Source of the DNA: Myxococcaceae bacterium
GTDB taxonomy: Bacteria > Myxococcota > Myxococcia > Myxococcales > Myxococcaceae
Direction: 5' to 3'
NCBI GenBank assembly: GCA_016793095.1
Contig: JAEUJQ010000005.1
Location: 62,001-126,000, forward strand
DNA length: 64,000 nucleotides
Below are positions 50,916-60,151 of this stretch, piece after piece (the first letter of the stretch is position 1; every line of letters starts with the position of its first letter). The notes beneath the pieces are model-generated. The model ran no database searches. It saw nothing but the letters and a program-made list of their open reading frames with translations, and was not told the origin of the DNA. The translations under genes and the position numbers were made by a program.

Positions 50916-51920
50916 ATGGAGCTGCCCGAGTTCATCGACGTACGCCGGCCCCGGTGGGAAGCCCTCGAGCGCTTGCTCGAGCGCGCCGAGCGGATGGGGC
51001 TCAAGACCTTGTCCCTCGACGAGGCGAGGGCGCTGTCCCGCCTCTACCGGGCCGCCTCGTCCGATCTCCTCTGGGTGCGGTCGCGCGCCGGGGCCGCTGA
51101 CGTGAGCGGCTACCTCAACGATCTCGTGGGGCGCGCGTACGCGGTGACGTACCCTGGCCGGCGCGTGCGACTCCGCGAGGTGGTGCGCTTCGTGAGCCAC
51201 GGCTTCCCCGAGCTGGTGAAGCAGGAGTGGCGCCTCGTCGTCGCCTCGACGCTCCTGTTCGTCACGGGCGCCGGGTTCGGGTGGATCGGCATGATGTTCG
51301 ACCCCGACGCCGCCCCGTACCTGGTCCCCACGATGCACCAGAAGCTCGATCCCACCGAGCGGGTGAAGAAGGAGCAGAAGAACGACGGCGCGGACGTCGG
51401 TGAGCAGGCGGCGTTCTCGGCCTTCCTCATGCGCAACAACATCGGCGTCGCCTTCTTCGCCTTCGCGCTCGGCCTCACCGCGGGAGTCGGCACGTCGATT
51501 CTGCTCTTCGGCAACGGCGTGCTGGTCGGCTCGCTCGCGTGGGTCTATGCGGCGAAGGGCCACGCGTGGTGGTTCTGGGCGTGGATCCTCCCGCACGGCA
51601 TTCCGGAGATCACGGCGATCTGCCTTGCCGGCGCGGCAGGCCTCGCGATCGGCCGCGGGCTGGTGGCGCCTCGGGGCCTCTCGCGTCGCGTGGCGTTGCG
51701 GCGAGAGGGCGTCGTCGCGGTGAAGCTGGTGCTCGGCACCATCGTCCTGTTCGTGCTGGCTGGCCTCATCGAAGGAACGATCTCGCAGATCCACCCGCCA
51801 CGGCTGCCGATCTGGTTCAAGATCGGCTTCGCGCTGGTGGTGGGCAGCGGCGTTTACGCCTACCTGCTGTCAGCCTTCTTCCGGCGCGCCCAGGCGACCG
51901 GCCTTTCCTCGGGGATGTGA
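50916..51920 (+). CDS. Stage II sporulation protein M-like membrane protein (DUF95)
   Basis: 334 residues. A helical cytosolic start ('RWEALERLLERAERMGLKTLS', 'LSRLYRAASSDLLWVRSRAG') is followed by six or so TMs ('WRLVVASTLLFVTGAGFGWIGMMF', 'NNIGVAFFAFALGLTAGVGTSILLFGNGVLVGSL', 'WILPHGIPEITAICLAGAAGL'). 'HGIPEI' and 'NNIxVAFxAFxxG' are the SpoIIM/DUF95 marks. It is a standard partner of MoxR, DUF58 and RDD proteins, though this gene is on the opposite strand from them. Exact role of these non-sporulation homologues is unknown. Confidence 0.85.
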   Translation: MELPEFIDVRRPRWEALERLLERAERMGLKTLSLDEARALSRLYRAASSDLLWVRSRAGAADVSGYLNDLVGRAYAVTYPGRRVRLREVVRFVSHGFPELVKQEWRLVVASTLLFVTGAGFGWIGMMFDPDAAPYLVPTMHQKLDPTERVKKEQKNDGADVGEQAAFSAFLMRNNIGVAFFAFALGLTAGVGTSILLFGNGVLVGSLAWVYAAKGHAWWFWAWILPHGIPEITAICLAGAAGLAIGRGLVAPRGLSRRVALRREGVVAVKLVLGTIVLFVLAGLIEGTISQIHPPRLPIWFKIGFALVVGSGVYAYLLSAFFRRAQATGLSSGM

Positions 51921-52049
51921 CGCCTCGTCGGCGAGGCCGCCGTGCCCGCTGGCCTCCACCTCACCGCTCCTCATCCGCGGCGGGAAGGTCGCTGGTGCTC
52001 GGCGCCGTGATCGATCACCGACACCAGCGAGAAGAGCGCGCCGTGCGTG

Positions 52050-52579
52050 TCAGCGTCCGAGGGCGGCGATCGCGAAGTAGAGCCCCCAGCCCAGGCAGCT
52101 CAAGAAGCTCGTCACGATCCCGCCGATGGCCAGCTCACGGCCCTTCTGGGCGCCGTTCGACCCGTTGATCTGCGAGAGCGCGATGAAGCCCGTGATCACC
52201 CCGGCGAGCGAGCCGAGCGCGGGGATGCAGAGGCACCCGAGGATCCCCGACACCAGCGAGACGATGGCGAGGGTGTTCGTCTGGCCGCCGGTCGCGACGG
52301 GTGGGGCGGAGAAGGCGCCAGGCTGGTTGGGCGTCCACACGTTGGGCGGGGGCTGGACGACCGCCGGAGGGGCGCCGGGTGCTGCATCGGCATGGGCGTC
52401 GCCGGACCGCCGAACGTCTGTACCGGCCGGCCGCCGAAGCTGGGCTGCTGTGGCGGGGGAGCGGGCTGGCCGCCGCCGTCGAACGGCACCTCGAAGCTCG
52501 CGGTGCAGGCGCGGCAGGTGAGCCGGCTGCCGGCGGTCCCTTCGTTCTCGGTTCCACAGTTCGGACAGAAGACCTTCAT
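52050..52579 (-). pseudogene. Zinc-ribbon/DUF4190 membrane protein, split by a frameshift
   Basis: From ATG 52579: a zinc ribbon ('MKVFCPNCGTENEG', 'RLTCRACTASFEV') and a Pro/Gly/Gln linker to 'PMPMQHP'. At 52377-52379 (GGG on the plus strand) the frame must shift by one base. It then continues 'GAPPAVVQPPPNVWTPNQPG' and a DUF4190 two-TM domain ('LAIVSLVSGILGCLCIPALG', 'LSQINGSNGAQKGRELAIGG') to 52050. One missing C in a CCCC run would restore a single protein of about 176 residues. The gene follows DUF58 by 19 nt in the MoxR operon. Confidence 0.65.
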
Positions 52580-52598
52580 GAGCTCCTCGAGGGCGGCG

Positions 52599-53906
52599 TC
52601 AGAGCGCGCCGCGTGACTTGATCTCCAGATACTTGTTCACGGCGGCCAGGGACAGCGCGTCGGCTTCGACGTCGATGACGGTGACGCCATCCTGCCCCAC
52701 CTTGCGCTTGGCGGCCTCGCGATCGAGCAGCAGCTCGCTGGCGACCGCGTGCTGGTAGGCCACCTCGGTGTCGGCCGGCGTGGTGTGCAGGAGCCGGTGC
52801 AGCGCGGTGTCCTTGATCGACAGGCAGACGGGCACGTGGCGCCTCGCGAGGCGGCGCATGGGACCGATCATGGTGGCCGCCTGATCCTCGTCGAGGAAGT
52901 CGGTGAAGACGCACAAGAGGCTGCGCCGGAGGAGCCGCGTGTTGAGCTCCTTGAAGAGCGTCAGGTAGTCCACGTACGTCAGGTTGGGCTTCGACGAATA
53001 GAGGGTGTCGACGATCTTCCGGTACTGGGCGCGACCGGAGGCGGGCGCGAGGAACGACTTCACGCCGTCGGCGAACACGACCAGCCCCACCCGATCGCCG
53101 TTGCGGATCGCGACGAAGGCGAGGAACAGGGCCGCGTTGACGGCGTGATCGAGCTTGGTGAGGCCCTCGACGTGGGCGGCCATGCTGCGCCCCGCGTCGA
53201 CGCCGATGAAGACGGTCTGCGAGCGCTCCGACTCCATCACCCGCGTCACCGGCTTGCCGCGCCGAGCGCTGGCCTTCCAGTCGACGTCGCGCACGGAGTC
53301 GCCCTGAGCGTAGTCGCGCAGGCGGGCGAACTCGCTGCCCTTACCGTCGCGCCGCAGCTGGCGCAGGCCCAGGTTCACGAAGTCGAGCGCCGCGTCGGAC
53401 AGGAGGAGCCGGCTGGCGCCGCGCATGTCGGGGAACACGCTGACCTGCGTCTTCGCGGCGATCACCCGCTCGTGCCACATGAGGCCGAGGGGGCCGCGGA
53501 CGCGCAGGTGCAGCTCGCCGAACTCGAAGCGCCCCCGGCTCTTCGGGGAGCAGACGTAGGGCAGGCGAATGCGGCTCTTCCCAGAGAGCGCGAAGTGAAG
53601 CTGCTCTGGCTGCGCCTCGAAGCCGTCGGGGCTGTCGTCCTTGAGCTGCAGCCCGAGGCCCCGCCCGCCGGGGTTGATGACGTCGAGGTGCACCTTGTTC
53701 TCGACGCCGACCTGAAAGCGGTGCGGCAGCTCCCGCGTCACCTTCACCACCGCGCGGCGCGCCACCAGCCAGTCGAGCCCGCTCAGCACCAGCAGCGACA
53801 CGTCGAGGAGCAGGACGAGGGGCCACAACCCCGCGATGAAGCCCGCGGCGATCGTCGGGATCGCCAGCAGGCACACCGTCGCCCAGAGCCGCGCCGAGGG
53901 GATCAC
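52599..53906 (-). CDS. DUF58 protein of the MoxR operon
   Basis: 435 residues, GTG start. Two N-terminal TMs (about 8-50), a beta-rich region, then the DUF58 core 'GSEFARLRDYAQGDSVRDVDWKASARRGKPVTRVME' (about 190-225) and a VWA-like fold ('VFIGVDAGRSM', 'LLCVFTDFLDE'). MoxR ATPases are thought to act as chaperones on such DUF58/VWA partners. It starts 7 nt after moxR. Complete length. Confidence 0.9.
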   Translation of the reverse strand: MIPSARLWATVCLLAIPTIAAGFIAGLWPLVLLLDVSLLVLSGLDWLVARRAVVKVTRELPHRFQVGVENKVHLDVINPGGRGLGLQLKDDSPDGFEAQPEQLHFALSGKSRIRLPYVCSPKSRGRFEFGELHLRVRGPLGLMWHERVIAAKTQVSVFPDMRGASRLLLSDAALDFVNLGLRQLRRDGKGSEFARLRDYAQGDSVRDVDWKASARRGKPVTRVMESERSQTVFIGVDAGRSMAAHVEGLTKLDHAVNAALFLAFVAIRNGDRVGLVVFADGVKSFLAPASGRAQYRKIVDTLYSSKPNLTYVDYLTLFKELNTRLLRRSLLCVFTDFLDEDQAATMIGPMRRLARRHVPVCLSIKDTALHRLLHTTPADTEVAYQHAVASELLLDREAAKRKVGQDGVTVIDVEADALSLAAVNKYLEIKSRGAL

Positions 53907-53913
53907 GAGGCGC

Positions 53914-54927
53914 TCACCTCGGGACCTCGACGGAGTTGACGACCTCGCGCAGCACCTCGCCGGGGGTCGCGCCGTCGAGCTCGGCGTCGGGGGACAGCAG
54001 CAGGCGGTGCTTCAGCACGGGGCCCGCGAGGTAGCGCACGTCGTCGGGCGTCACGAAGGAGCGCCCCCGCAGGGCCGCCAGCGCCTTCGAGGCGATCAGC
54101 AGGTGCACCGCGGCGCGGGGGCCGGCCCCGAGGCGGATGCGGCTCGAGCTGCGGGTGGCGGCCACCAGCTTGCGCACGTACGAGAGCACCGGCGGCTCGA
54201 TGGCGACCTGCTTCATGGACTCCCGCGTCGCCATCAGCTGCTCCTGGGTGATGGCCGCGTTCACGCCCGCGCGCTGCAGATCGCCGGCGTCGAAGCCGCG
54301 GTGCACCGACTGGAGGATCGCCTCCTCCTCGTGATCGCTCGGGTAGCCGACGTCGATCTTGAAGAGGAACCGGTCGAGCTGCGCCTCGGGCAGCGGGTAG
54401 GTGCCCTCGGACTCGACGGGGTTCTGCGTCGCGAACACGGTGAAGATGGGCGACAGGGTGGTGTGGCGGCCTTCCAGCGAGACGCTGCGCTCCTGCATCG
54501 CCTCGAGCAGCGCGGACTGGGTCTTGGCGGGGGCGCGGTTGATCTCGTCGGCGAGCAGCAGGTCCGTGAAGATCGGCCCCTTCACCAGCACGAACGACTG
54601 GCTCTTCAGATCGAAGACGCTGGTGCCGAGGATGTCGGCGGGCATGAGATCGGGGGTGAACTGAATGCGCCGGAACTCCGCCGAGACGCTGCGGGCGAGC
54701 GCGCGGGCCATCAACGTCTTGGCGACGCCCGGCACGCCCTCGAGCAGCACGTGGCCGCCGGTGATGAGGCCGCACAGCATCAGCTCGAGCGCCTCGTCCT
54801 GGCCGACGACGGCCTTGCGCACCTCGGCGAGCGCGGCCTCGCGCACCTGGTGGGCGACGGTGACGGCCTGGGAGCCGGGCGGTGGGGCTGCGGGCAGGGG
54901 AGCGATGGGTCCACCAGTGGGCGTCAT
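53914..54927 (-). CDS. moxR: MoxR-family AAA+ ATPase
   Basis: 337 residues. Walker A '[18 protein letters not shown]', Walker B '[24 protein letters not shown]', sensor 1 '[24 protein letters not shown]' and the C-terminal lid '[20 protein letters not shown]'. A Pro/Ala-rich start precedes the domain. MoxR proteins are AAA+ chaperones that mature or activate VWA-type partners, here likely DUF58. It overlaps the DUF4350-like stop (ATGA). Confidence 0.95.
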   Translation of the reverse strand: MTPTGGPIAPLPAAPPPGSQAVTVAHQVREAALAEVRKAVVGQDEALELMLCGLITGGHVLLEGVPGVAKTLMARALARSVSAEFRRIQFTPDLMPADILGTSVFDLKSQSFVLVKGPIFTDLLLADEINRAPAKTQSALLEAMQERSVSLEGRHTTLSPIFTVFATQNPVESEGTYPLPEAQLDRFLFKIDVGYPSDHEEEAILQSVHRGFDAGDLQRAGVNAAITQEQLMATRESMKQVAIEPPVLSYVRKLVAATRSSSRIRLGAGPRAAVHLLIASKALAALRGRSFVTPDDVRYLAGPVLKHRLLLSPDAELDGATPGEVLREVVNSVEVPR

Positions 54928-56213
54928 GTCGTGCGGCCTTTCTTCGGAGTGGCTTCGAGCTTCAAGCGGGCGAGGGCGGCGAGGCGGGCGACGGTCTCGA
55001 CGCCGGCGTCGCTGTGGGCCTCGTTCGCGGCGCGGGTGACGTCGAGCAGCGCCGAGGCGAGGTCCTTCCGGCCCCGCAGATCGAGCGCCGCGGAGATCTC
55101 GGACGGCTCGGCGCGCCCAGAGACGCCGGCCTTGCGGGCGTACTCGGCGGCGAGCTCCTTCGCGATCGACGAGGCGGCGTGCGCGTGGTGTCGGCCCTCG
55201 CGGTAGAGGCGGCTGGTCGCGAAGAGGGCGTCGGTGGCCCCGATGCGGACGGCGTCAGGTGGCAGCCGCGGCCTGCCGAAGCGCCGGAGCGACGCCGCCC
55301 ACAGCATCACGCCCAGGAGGAGCTGCGCCCCGGCGAACTGCAGGCCGTAGCGCGCGGCGAACTCGGCTATGGAGCGGTCGCCGGTGAAGCCGTGGTGGTA
55401 CTCGTCGAACGCGATCGGCCCGTCCGCCAACGCGCGCCCGACCGATCTCCAGAAGAGCGCGTTGTCAGCACGCGAGAGGGCCTGGTTCATCGCCAGCTCG
55501 GGAGCGCCGATCACGATCAGCCGCCCCAGGCCCCAGGGGACGAGGCCCACCACGGTGCGCTCCGCGCCCTCGTCCACGAGCAGGGCGACCCCGCCGGGCG
55601 GGAGATCGAGCCATACCCGCACGCGCGCCTCGAGCCGCTCGACGCCCACCGTGAAGCGCGACGGCTGCGCGGGGACGAGGGTGGTGATCTCCTTCCGGTT
55701 CTCGGCGCGCTCCAGGTACACGTCCACGGCGGTGAGCAGGTCGTTCTCGTCCTGGTCCCACGGGGCGTAGACGACGGTGCCGCCGTTGCGCAGGTGTTCG
55801 AGGAGCTTCTTCGTCTCGTCGGAGGTGACGGATGGGCTCCGGAAGGCGTTGAGGCCGCGCTCCCTCATCTCCTCGCGCTCCTCGTCGGTCAGCTCGTCGT
55901 CCTGCACGCCCCCGTCGAGGCTGAAGACGAACGGGTTGGTGCTCTTGCGATCGCTCTCGTCGCGAAACGTCGTGCCGAGCATCACCAGCGTCGTCCCGCG
56001 ATCGATCACCTCGAAGTCCTGCTGCCAGCGCTCCGCGGGCAGGCCGGCCTCGGACAGGAGCAGGTAGAGGGCGCGGGCGCCCGAGGGCTCCGAGCGCCAC
56101 GTGGAGAGCCGATCGGCGAAGGCGCCCCGCTTCGCGCCCGACATCACGAACGAGCCGAAGGCGCCGAGCACGAGCAGCCCCGAGATGAAGAGCAGCGGGA
56201 ACCGATCACGCAT
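54924..56213 (-). CDS. DUF4350-like membrane protein of the MoxR operon
   Basis: 429 residues. One TM at 8-25 ('[20 protein letters not shown]'), a globular region with a glutamine-amidotransferase-like or receiver-like domain ('[20 protein letters not shown]', '[20 protein letters not shown]'), '[16 protein letters not shown]', a second TM near 300 ('[17 protein letters not shown]'), and a helical cytosolic end. 'FDEYHHG' is the DUF4350 mark. Function unknown; conserved in MoxR/DUF4129 clusters. It overlaps the gene before it by 8 nt and moxR by 4. Confidence 0.8.
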   Translation of the reverse strand: MRDRFPLLFISGLLVLGAFGSFVMSGAKRGAFADRLSTWRSEPSGARALYLLLSEAGLPAERWQQDFEVIDRGTTLVMLGTTFRDESDRKSTNPFVFSLDGGVQDDELTDEEREEMRERGLNAFRSPSVTSDETKKLLEHLRNGGTVVYAPWDQDENDLLTAVDVYLERAENRKEITTLVPAQPSRFTVGVERLEARVRVWLDLPPGGVALLVDEGAERTVVGLVPWGLGRLIVIGAPELAMNQALSRADNALFWRSVGRALADGPIAFDEYHHGFTGDRSIAEFAARYGLQFAGAQLLLGVMLWAASLRRFGRPRLPPDAVRIGATDALFATSRLYREGRHHAHAASSIAKELAAEYARKAGVSGRAEPSEISAALDLRGRKDLASALLDVTRAANEAHSDAGVETVARLAALARLKLEATPKKGRTT

Positions 56214-58038
56214 GCGCCGGCGCCTCCTGGGCAGCGAGCAGGGGCTGAACGATGGCCCGGAACGTGCGGTACGCCGGCTCGGTGACGTCGAGGTTGCCGT
56301 ACCAGGCGAAGTCGAAGCGGCGGGTGAGATCGCGGAACGCCGACTTGCTCTCGCCGGGGCCCTTGAAGCCGAACAGGTAGTCCCAGTTCGACTTCGTCGG
56401 GTCGTAGTCGATGACGCCGCCGCGGTGCAGGTGCGAGAGCAGCGCGAGGTAGAGGTGACGAATCGCCTCGCGGAACTCGCCCTTCGCCGCCAGCTCGTCG
56501 GCCAGCCCCGCCCACGTCTCGGGCCGCTTCGAGAGCGCGCTCATCGGATCACTCGACAGCGCCGCTTCGCCGTAGCTCGAGCGTTCGCCCTCGGCCTCCT
56601 CGTCCTCACCACGCCTGCGGAACTGGAGCAGCAGGAAGACGAGCAGGCCGACGAGCGCCACGACGATCACGACCATCACCAGGTTCGCGCCGGCCATCTC
56701 GCCGCCGAACGTCGGCGCGCGCACGGTCGGGGTGCGGTCGCGCTCGAGCAGCCAGTCGAAGAAGCGCTTGAGCCACTTCAAGAAAGCCTCCCAGTACTCG
56801 TTGGGCGGCTCCTGCTCGTCGGGGGGCGGCGGCTCCTCGGGCTTCTTCTCGACGGCCTGGAACTCGGGGCGCGCGAGGATCTGCTGGGCGTCGTCGCGCG
56901 CGCGTTGTGCCGCGGTGGGGCTCTCGAGGGCGCGCACGGCCTTGAGCTCCTTGAGGCCTTCGCGCAGATCCTCCTCGGCGGCGTCGCAGTCCTGATCGTC
57001 GTAGGCGCGGCGCTCCACCCGGCTCACGAAGCGCGAGAGGGCCGAGTGATCACGCTCGGGCACGCCGTCGAGGCTCTCGAGCTGCTCGCGCTTCACGCGC
57101 CCTGCCATCTCGCACTCGTCCACCAGGCGCTCGACGCGTTGGCGCACGGCCGACGGCTCCACCGAGAGCTGGGCGAAGGCGGGCGTCGCGAGCGCGAGGG
57201 CGAGCAGGGTGGCGGCGACCAGCGGCGCCTTCGGCTTCTTGCGCCGTGGCAGCTGCTCGACCTGCGCGATCAGATCGAGGCCTTCCTGGCGAACCCGGCC
57301 GTCGATGAGCAGCAGCACGCCCGCGGCGGCGCGCACCGGCTCGAGCAGCGTGAAGGCGGTGACGAAGAGGGTGGCGATCCAGGTCGGGTTGTCGATGGAG
57401 GTGAAGCGGGACACGAAGTTGAGATCGAGCGCGAGCAGCTGCTGGCCGATCAACATGAGGAACCCGGTGCCGAGGTGCAGGTTCAGCACCAGCACGAGCT
57501 GCACCGAGTTGCAGAAGCGGAGGAAGGGCGCGGTGTAGCGGGCGGCGCCGAGCAGCCGTGAGGTGGTGCCGTAGAGGCCGAGCGCGCTGCCCTCGCCGCG
57601 CATGGCCGCCGCGAAGATCGCCTGGTGCGCGCCCACGAAGAAGAAGGCGATGCCGAAGGTGAGGAACGCCACCACTGCGTCGATGACCAGCTGGATGGTG
57701 CCGGCGACGAGGAGGCTGGGCGCGCGCTTCACCGCTGCCAGCAGGCTGCCGCGGGCGGTCGGCTCGGTCTGCGAGAGGATCTGCTGCTCGAGGAAGTGGC
57801 TCGCCGCGCCCTGCGCGACACAGCGCAGCGCCCACGCGAAGGTGAGGCCGGCGACCGGCCACAGGAGCGGCTTGTTCCGGCTGATCGCCTCGGCGAGCGA
57901 GAAGAAGGTGAAGATCGTCACCGCTGCCACGGGCATCGTCAGCACCCACAGCCCCGAGGAGCCGGCGGCCGCCCTCAGCGCGGCGTCGTAGAGCGCGAGG
58001 GTGGAGCGCGGCCTCAGCTGGAGGGCGTCGACGGCCAT
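56206..58038 (-). CDS. Large membrane protein with C-terminal DUF4129
   Basis: 610 residues. Six or so TMs in the first 280 ('GLWVLTMPVAAVTIFTFFSL', 'AGTIQLVIDAVVAFLTFGIAFFF', 'LLVAATLLALALATPAFAQ'), a periplasmic helical region, one TM near 455 ('GANLVMVVIVVALVGLLVFLLLQF') and a cytosolic DUF4129 domain ('AAKGEFREAIRHLYLALLSHLHRGGVIDYDPTKSNWDYL'-type, residues about 510-550). In other bacteria DUF4129 often ends transglutaminase proteins; here that domain is absent. One base separates it from the preceding gene stop. Confidence 0.78.
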   Translation of the reverse strand: MAVDALQLRPRSTLALYDAALRAAAGSSGLWVLTMPVAAVTIFTFFSLAEAISRNKPLLWPVAGLTFAWALRCVAQGAASHFLEQQILSQTEPTARGSLLAAVKRAPSLLVAGTIQLVIDAVVAFLTFGIAFFFVGAHQAIFAAAMRGEGSALGLYGTTSRLLGAARYTAPFLRFCNSVQLVLVLNLHLGTGFLMLIGQQLLALDLNFVSRFTSIDNPTWIATLFVTAFTLLEPVRAAAGVLLLIDGRVRQEGLDLIAQVEQLPRRKKPKAPLVAATLLALALATPAFAQLSVEPSAVRQRVERLVDECEMAGRVKREQLESLDGVPERDHSALSRFVSRVERRAYDDQDCDAAEEDLREGLKELKAVRALESPTAAQRARDDAQQILARPEFQAVEKKPEEPPPPDEQEPPNEYWEAFLKWLKRFFDWLLERDRTPTVRAPTFGGEMAGANLVMVVIVVALVGLLVFLLLQFRRRGEDEEAEGERSSYGEAALSSDPMSALSKRPETWAGLADELAAKGEFREAIRHLYLALLSHLHRGGVIDYDPTKSNWDYLFGFKGPGESKSAFRDLTRRFDFAWYGNLDVTEPAYRTFRAIVQPLLAAQEAPAHA

Positions 58039-58039
58039 G

Positions 58040-58309
58040 TCAGTCCGCCAGCAGGGCCGAGAGCCCGTAGAGGCCGCCGAAGACGATCAGGACGCACAGC
58101 GCGGCGAGGAAGAGGTTGCCGAACGACCAGTCGTTGCGCGCGACGAGCCTGCGCGCCTTCTCGAGCCGCTTGCCGAGGCAGGTGGCGCAGCGGTTGATGC
58201 CCTCGAACTGCGTCGTGCACTCGACGCAGATCACGTTGCGGCACTCGACGCAGATGCCGAGGCCAGCGCGGTCGGGGTGGTAGTGACAACGACCTGAGCC
58301 CAGGCTCAT
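58040..58309 (-). CDS. Small B-box-type zinc-finger membrane protein
   Basis: 89 residues. Metal ligands: 'CHYHPDRAGLGICVECRNVICVECTTQFEGINRCATC' spans residues 8-44 with a CxxH...CxxC...CxxC...CxxC pattern as in bacterial B-box-like fingers. A single C-terminal TM ('LFLAALCVLIVFGGLYGLSAL') follows. It heads the MoxR operon. Such small proteins often precede rhomboid or DUF4129-type genes and may recruit partners to the membrane. Confidence 0.75.
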   Translation of the reverse strand: MSLGSGRCHYHPDRAGLGICVECRNVICVECTTQFEGINRCATCLGKRLEKARRLVARNDWSFGNLFLAALCVLIVFGGLYGLSALLAD

Positions 58310-58358
58310 CGGGCGACGAGCTTAGGGCCCGGGGTGGTGCGTTTCGACGGGTTTTTCC

Positions 58359-59918
58359 TCACAGCTCTTCGAGGAACTCGTCGTTGTAGGTGTAGCGGGA
58401 GAGCCGCTTGATGAGCGCCTCCATGGCCTCGACGGGCTTCACCGAGAAGAGCATCTGCCGCAGCTTCTTCACCTTCTCGTACTCCTTGAAGGCGAACAGC
58501 TTCTCCTCCTTGCGGGTGCCCGACTGCGGAATGTTGATGGCCGGCCAGATGCGCTTCTCGGCCAGCAGCCGGTCGAGCACGATCTCGCTGTTCCCGGTGC
58601 CCTTGAACTCCTCGAAGATCACCTCGTCCATGCGGCTACCGGTGTCGATGAGCGCGGTGCCGATGATGGTGAGGGTGCCGGCCTCTTCGGTGGCGCGGGC
58701 GGCGCCGAACATGCGCTTGGGGCGCTCGAGCGCGCGGGAGTCGACGCCGCCTGACATCGTGCGGCCCGACGAGTCCACCTCCTTGTTGAAGGCGCGGGCG
58801 AGGCGGGTGATGGAGTCGAGCAGCACCACGACGTCTTTCCCGTTCTCGACGAGGCGGCGGGCGCGCTCCATGGCGAGCTCGGCCACCTTGAGGTGCATGG
58901 CGGGCGACTGATCGCTCGACGAGGCCAGCACCTCGGCCTTGATGTTGCGCCGCATGTCCGTCACCTCTTCGGGGCGCTCGTCGATGAGCAGCACCATGAC
59001 GTGGCACTCGGGGTGGTTGGCGAGCACGGCCTGGGCGATCTTCTGGAGGATGATCGTCTTGCCCGTCTTGGGGGGCGCGGTGATCAGCGCGCGCTGGCCC
59101 TTGCCGAGGGGTGCGATGAGATCCATCACCCGGGTGACCATCTCGTTGTGCTGGTGCTCGAGCTTGAGGCGCTCCACCGGATCCACGGAGGTCAGATCGT
59201 TGAAGTGGGGCGTGCGCGTGGCCTGATCCATCGGCACCCCGTCCACGGTCTCGACGCTCACGATGGTGCCCTTGAGGCCCTTCATCTGCGCGCGGGCGGT
59301 GAGGTACTGGCCGGCGCGCAGGCGGAGCTTCTGCACCAGGTTCTTGGGGATCTCGGCGTCGTCGGGCCCGGGCAGCAGGTTGCGCTTGATGGAGCGCAGC
59401 ATGGCGTTCTGGCCCTTCACGTCGGTGTCGAGCACGCCCTCGACGATCTGCGTGGGCGCCTGCACCGGCTGGCCGGCCTGCTGGGCCTGGCGCATCTGGT
59501 TCTGCTGCTGCTGCTGCGCCTGCTGCTGGGCCTGGCGCTGCTTGTACTGCTCGAGCTCCTGGGCGGTGAGGAAGATGTTCACCACCTGGCCGTCGGGCTG
59601 GATCACCTTGCGGAACGCCTGGCCGTCGTCGGTGAAGAAGACGGGGTTGCCCTTGCGGCGGCGGCGGCGACGGCGGCGTCGACCCTGGCCCGGGAGCCCC
59701 GGCTGACCGGGTTGGCCCGGCTGGCCCGGCTGCCCGGGTGCGCCCCCGGCGTTCGGAGCGCCCTCCGCGCCCTCGGGGCCGCCTTCGTCGGGGCCCTCAT
59801 CGCCGCCGTCATCGCCTCCTTCGTCATCGCCGCCGTCGTCGCCACCGTCGTTCGCGGGCGGGGTCGGCTGGGTGGGATCGTTCGGATCGGTGGGCTGCTC
59901 GTCGTGTTCGTCGCTCAT
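58359..59918 (-). CDS. rho: Transcription termination factor Rho with long disordered N-terminus
   Basis: 519 residues. Residues 1-95 are unusual: an Asp/Gly/Glu-rich stretch, then 'PGQPGQPGQPGQPGLPGQG' and nine arginines. A Gln-rich helix (about 118-155) precedes a divergent RNA-binding region. The motor is standard: Walker A 'APPKTGKT' (281-288), 'LLIDERPEEVTDMRRN', 'SITRLARAFNKEVDSSGRTMSGG', and the Q-loop 'EEFKGTGNSEIVLDR'. Rho ends transcripts at C-rich sites. The usual Rho_N domain is not obvious. ATG 59918 is chosen because the longer upstream frame encodes only Arg/Ser-rich sequence. Confidence 0.93.
   Translation of the reverse strand: MSDEHDEQPTDPNDPTQPTPPANDGGDDGGDDEGGDDGGDEGPDEGGPEGAEGAPNAGGAPGQPGQPGQPGQPGLPGQGRRRRRRRRRKGNPVFFTDDGQAFRKVIQPDGQVVNIFLTAQELEQYKQRQAQQQAQQQQQNQMRQAQQAGQPVQAPTQIVEGVLDTDVKGQNAMLRSIKRNLLPGPDDAEIPKNLVQKLRLRAGQYLTARAQMKGLKGTIVSVETVDGVPMDQATRTPHFNDLTSVDPVERLKLEHQHNEMVTRVMDLIAPLGKGQRALITAPPKTGKTIILQKIAQAVLANHPECHVMVLLIDERPEEVTDMRRNIKAEVLASSSDQSPAMHLKVAELAMERARRLVENGKDVVVLLDSITRLARAFNKEVDSSGRTMSGGVDSRALERPKRMFGAARATEEAGTLTIIGTALIDTGSRMDEVIFEEFKGTGNSEIVLDRLLAEKRIWPAINIPQSGTRKEEKLFAFKEYEKVKKLRQMLFSVKPVEAMEALIKRLSRYTYNDEFLEEL
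59650..59745 (-). repeat. Simple repeats encoding poly-Arg and PGQ units in rho
   Basis: A run of CGC/CGN codons (nine arginines) adjoins five near-identical 9-nt units encoding PGQ. Low-complexity DNA of this kind is prone to length change. Confidence 0.7.
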
Positions 59919-60151
59919 GAGGCGTCCACACGCGCCGCGGCTCGCCCCGGCGCAGGTCCTGCGTTCGTGGTGGGGCAGGGTCGGCTGAAGCCACCGGGTG
60001 GGAACGTTGCCGTGAGCCCACCAAACGATGTGACCCTGAATCACCCCGGGACCGTCGTGACGACCGCTCCGAGCGAGGTGACGACTTCGATGTAGCACCC
60101 CAAAGGCGCCTGCGCACCAGGTTCCCGCATGGCGTGGGCTAGATTGGCGCG

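Noticed and set aside
49797-51794. Long minus-strand open frame across the decayed region and SpoIIM gene
   Set aside because: Antisense to the SpoIIM-like gene, low-complexity composition and no recognisable domain.
51922-51937. GCCTCG-TCGG-CGAGGC hairpin after the SpoIIM-like gene
   Set aside because: Only 6 bp and no T-run; such stems are frequent in this GC-rich DNA.
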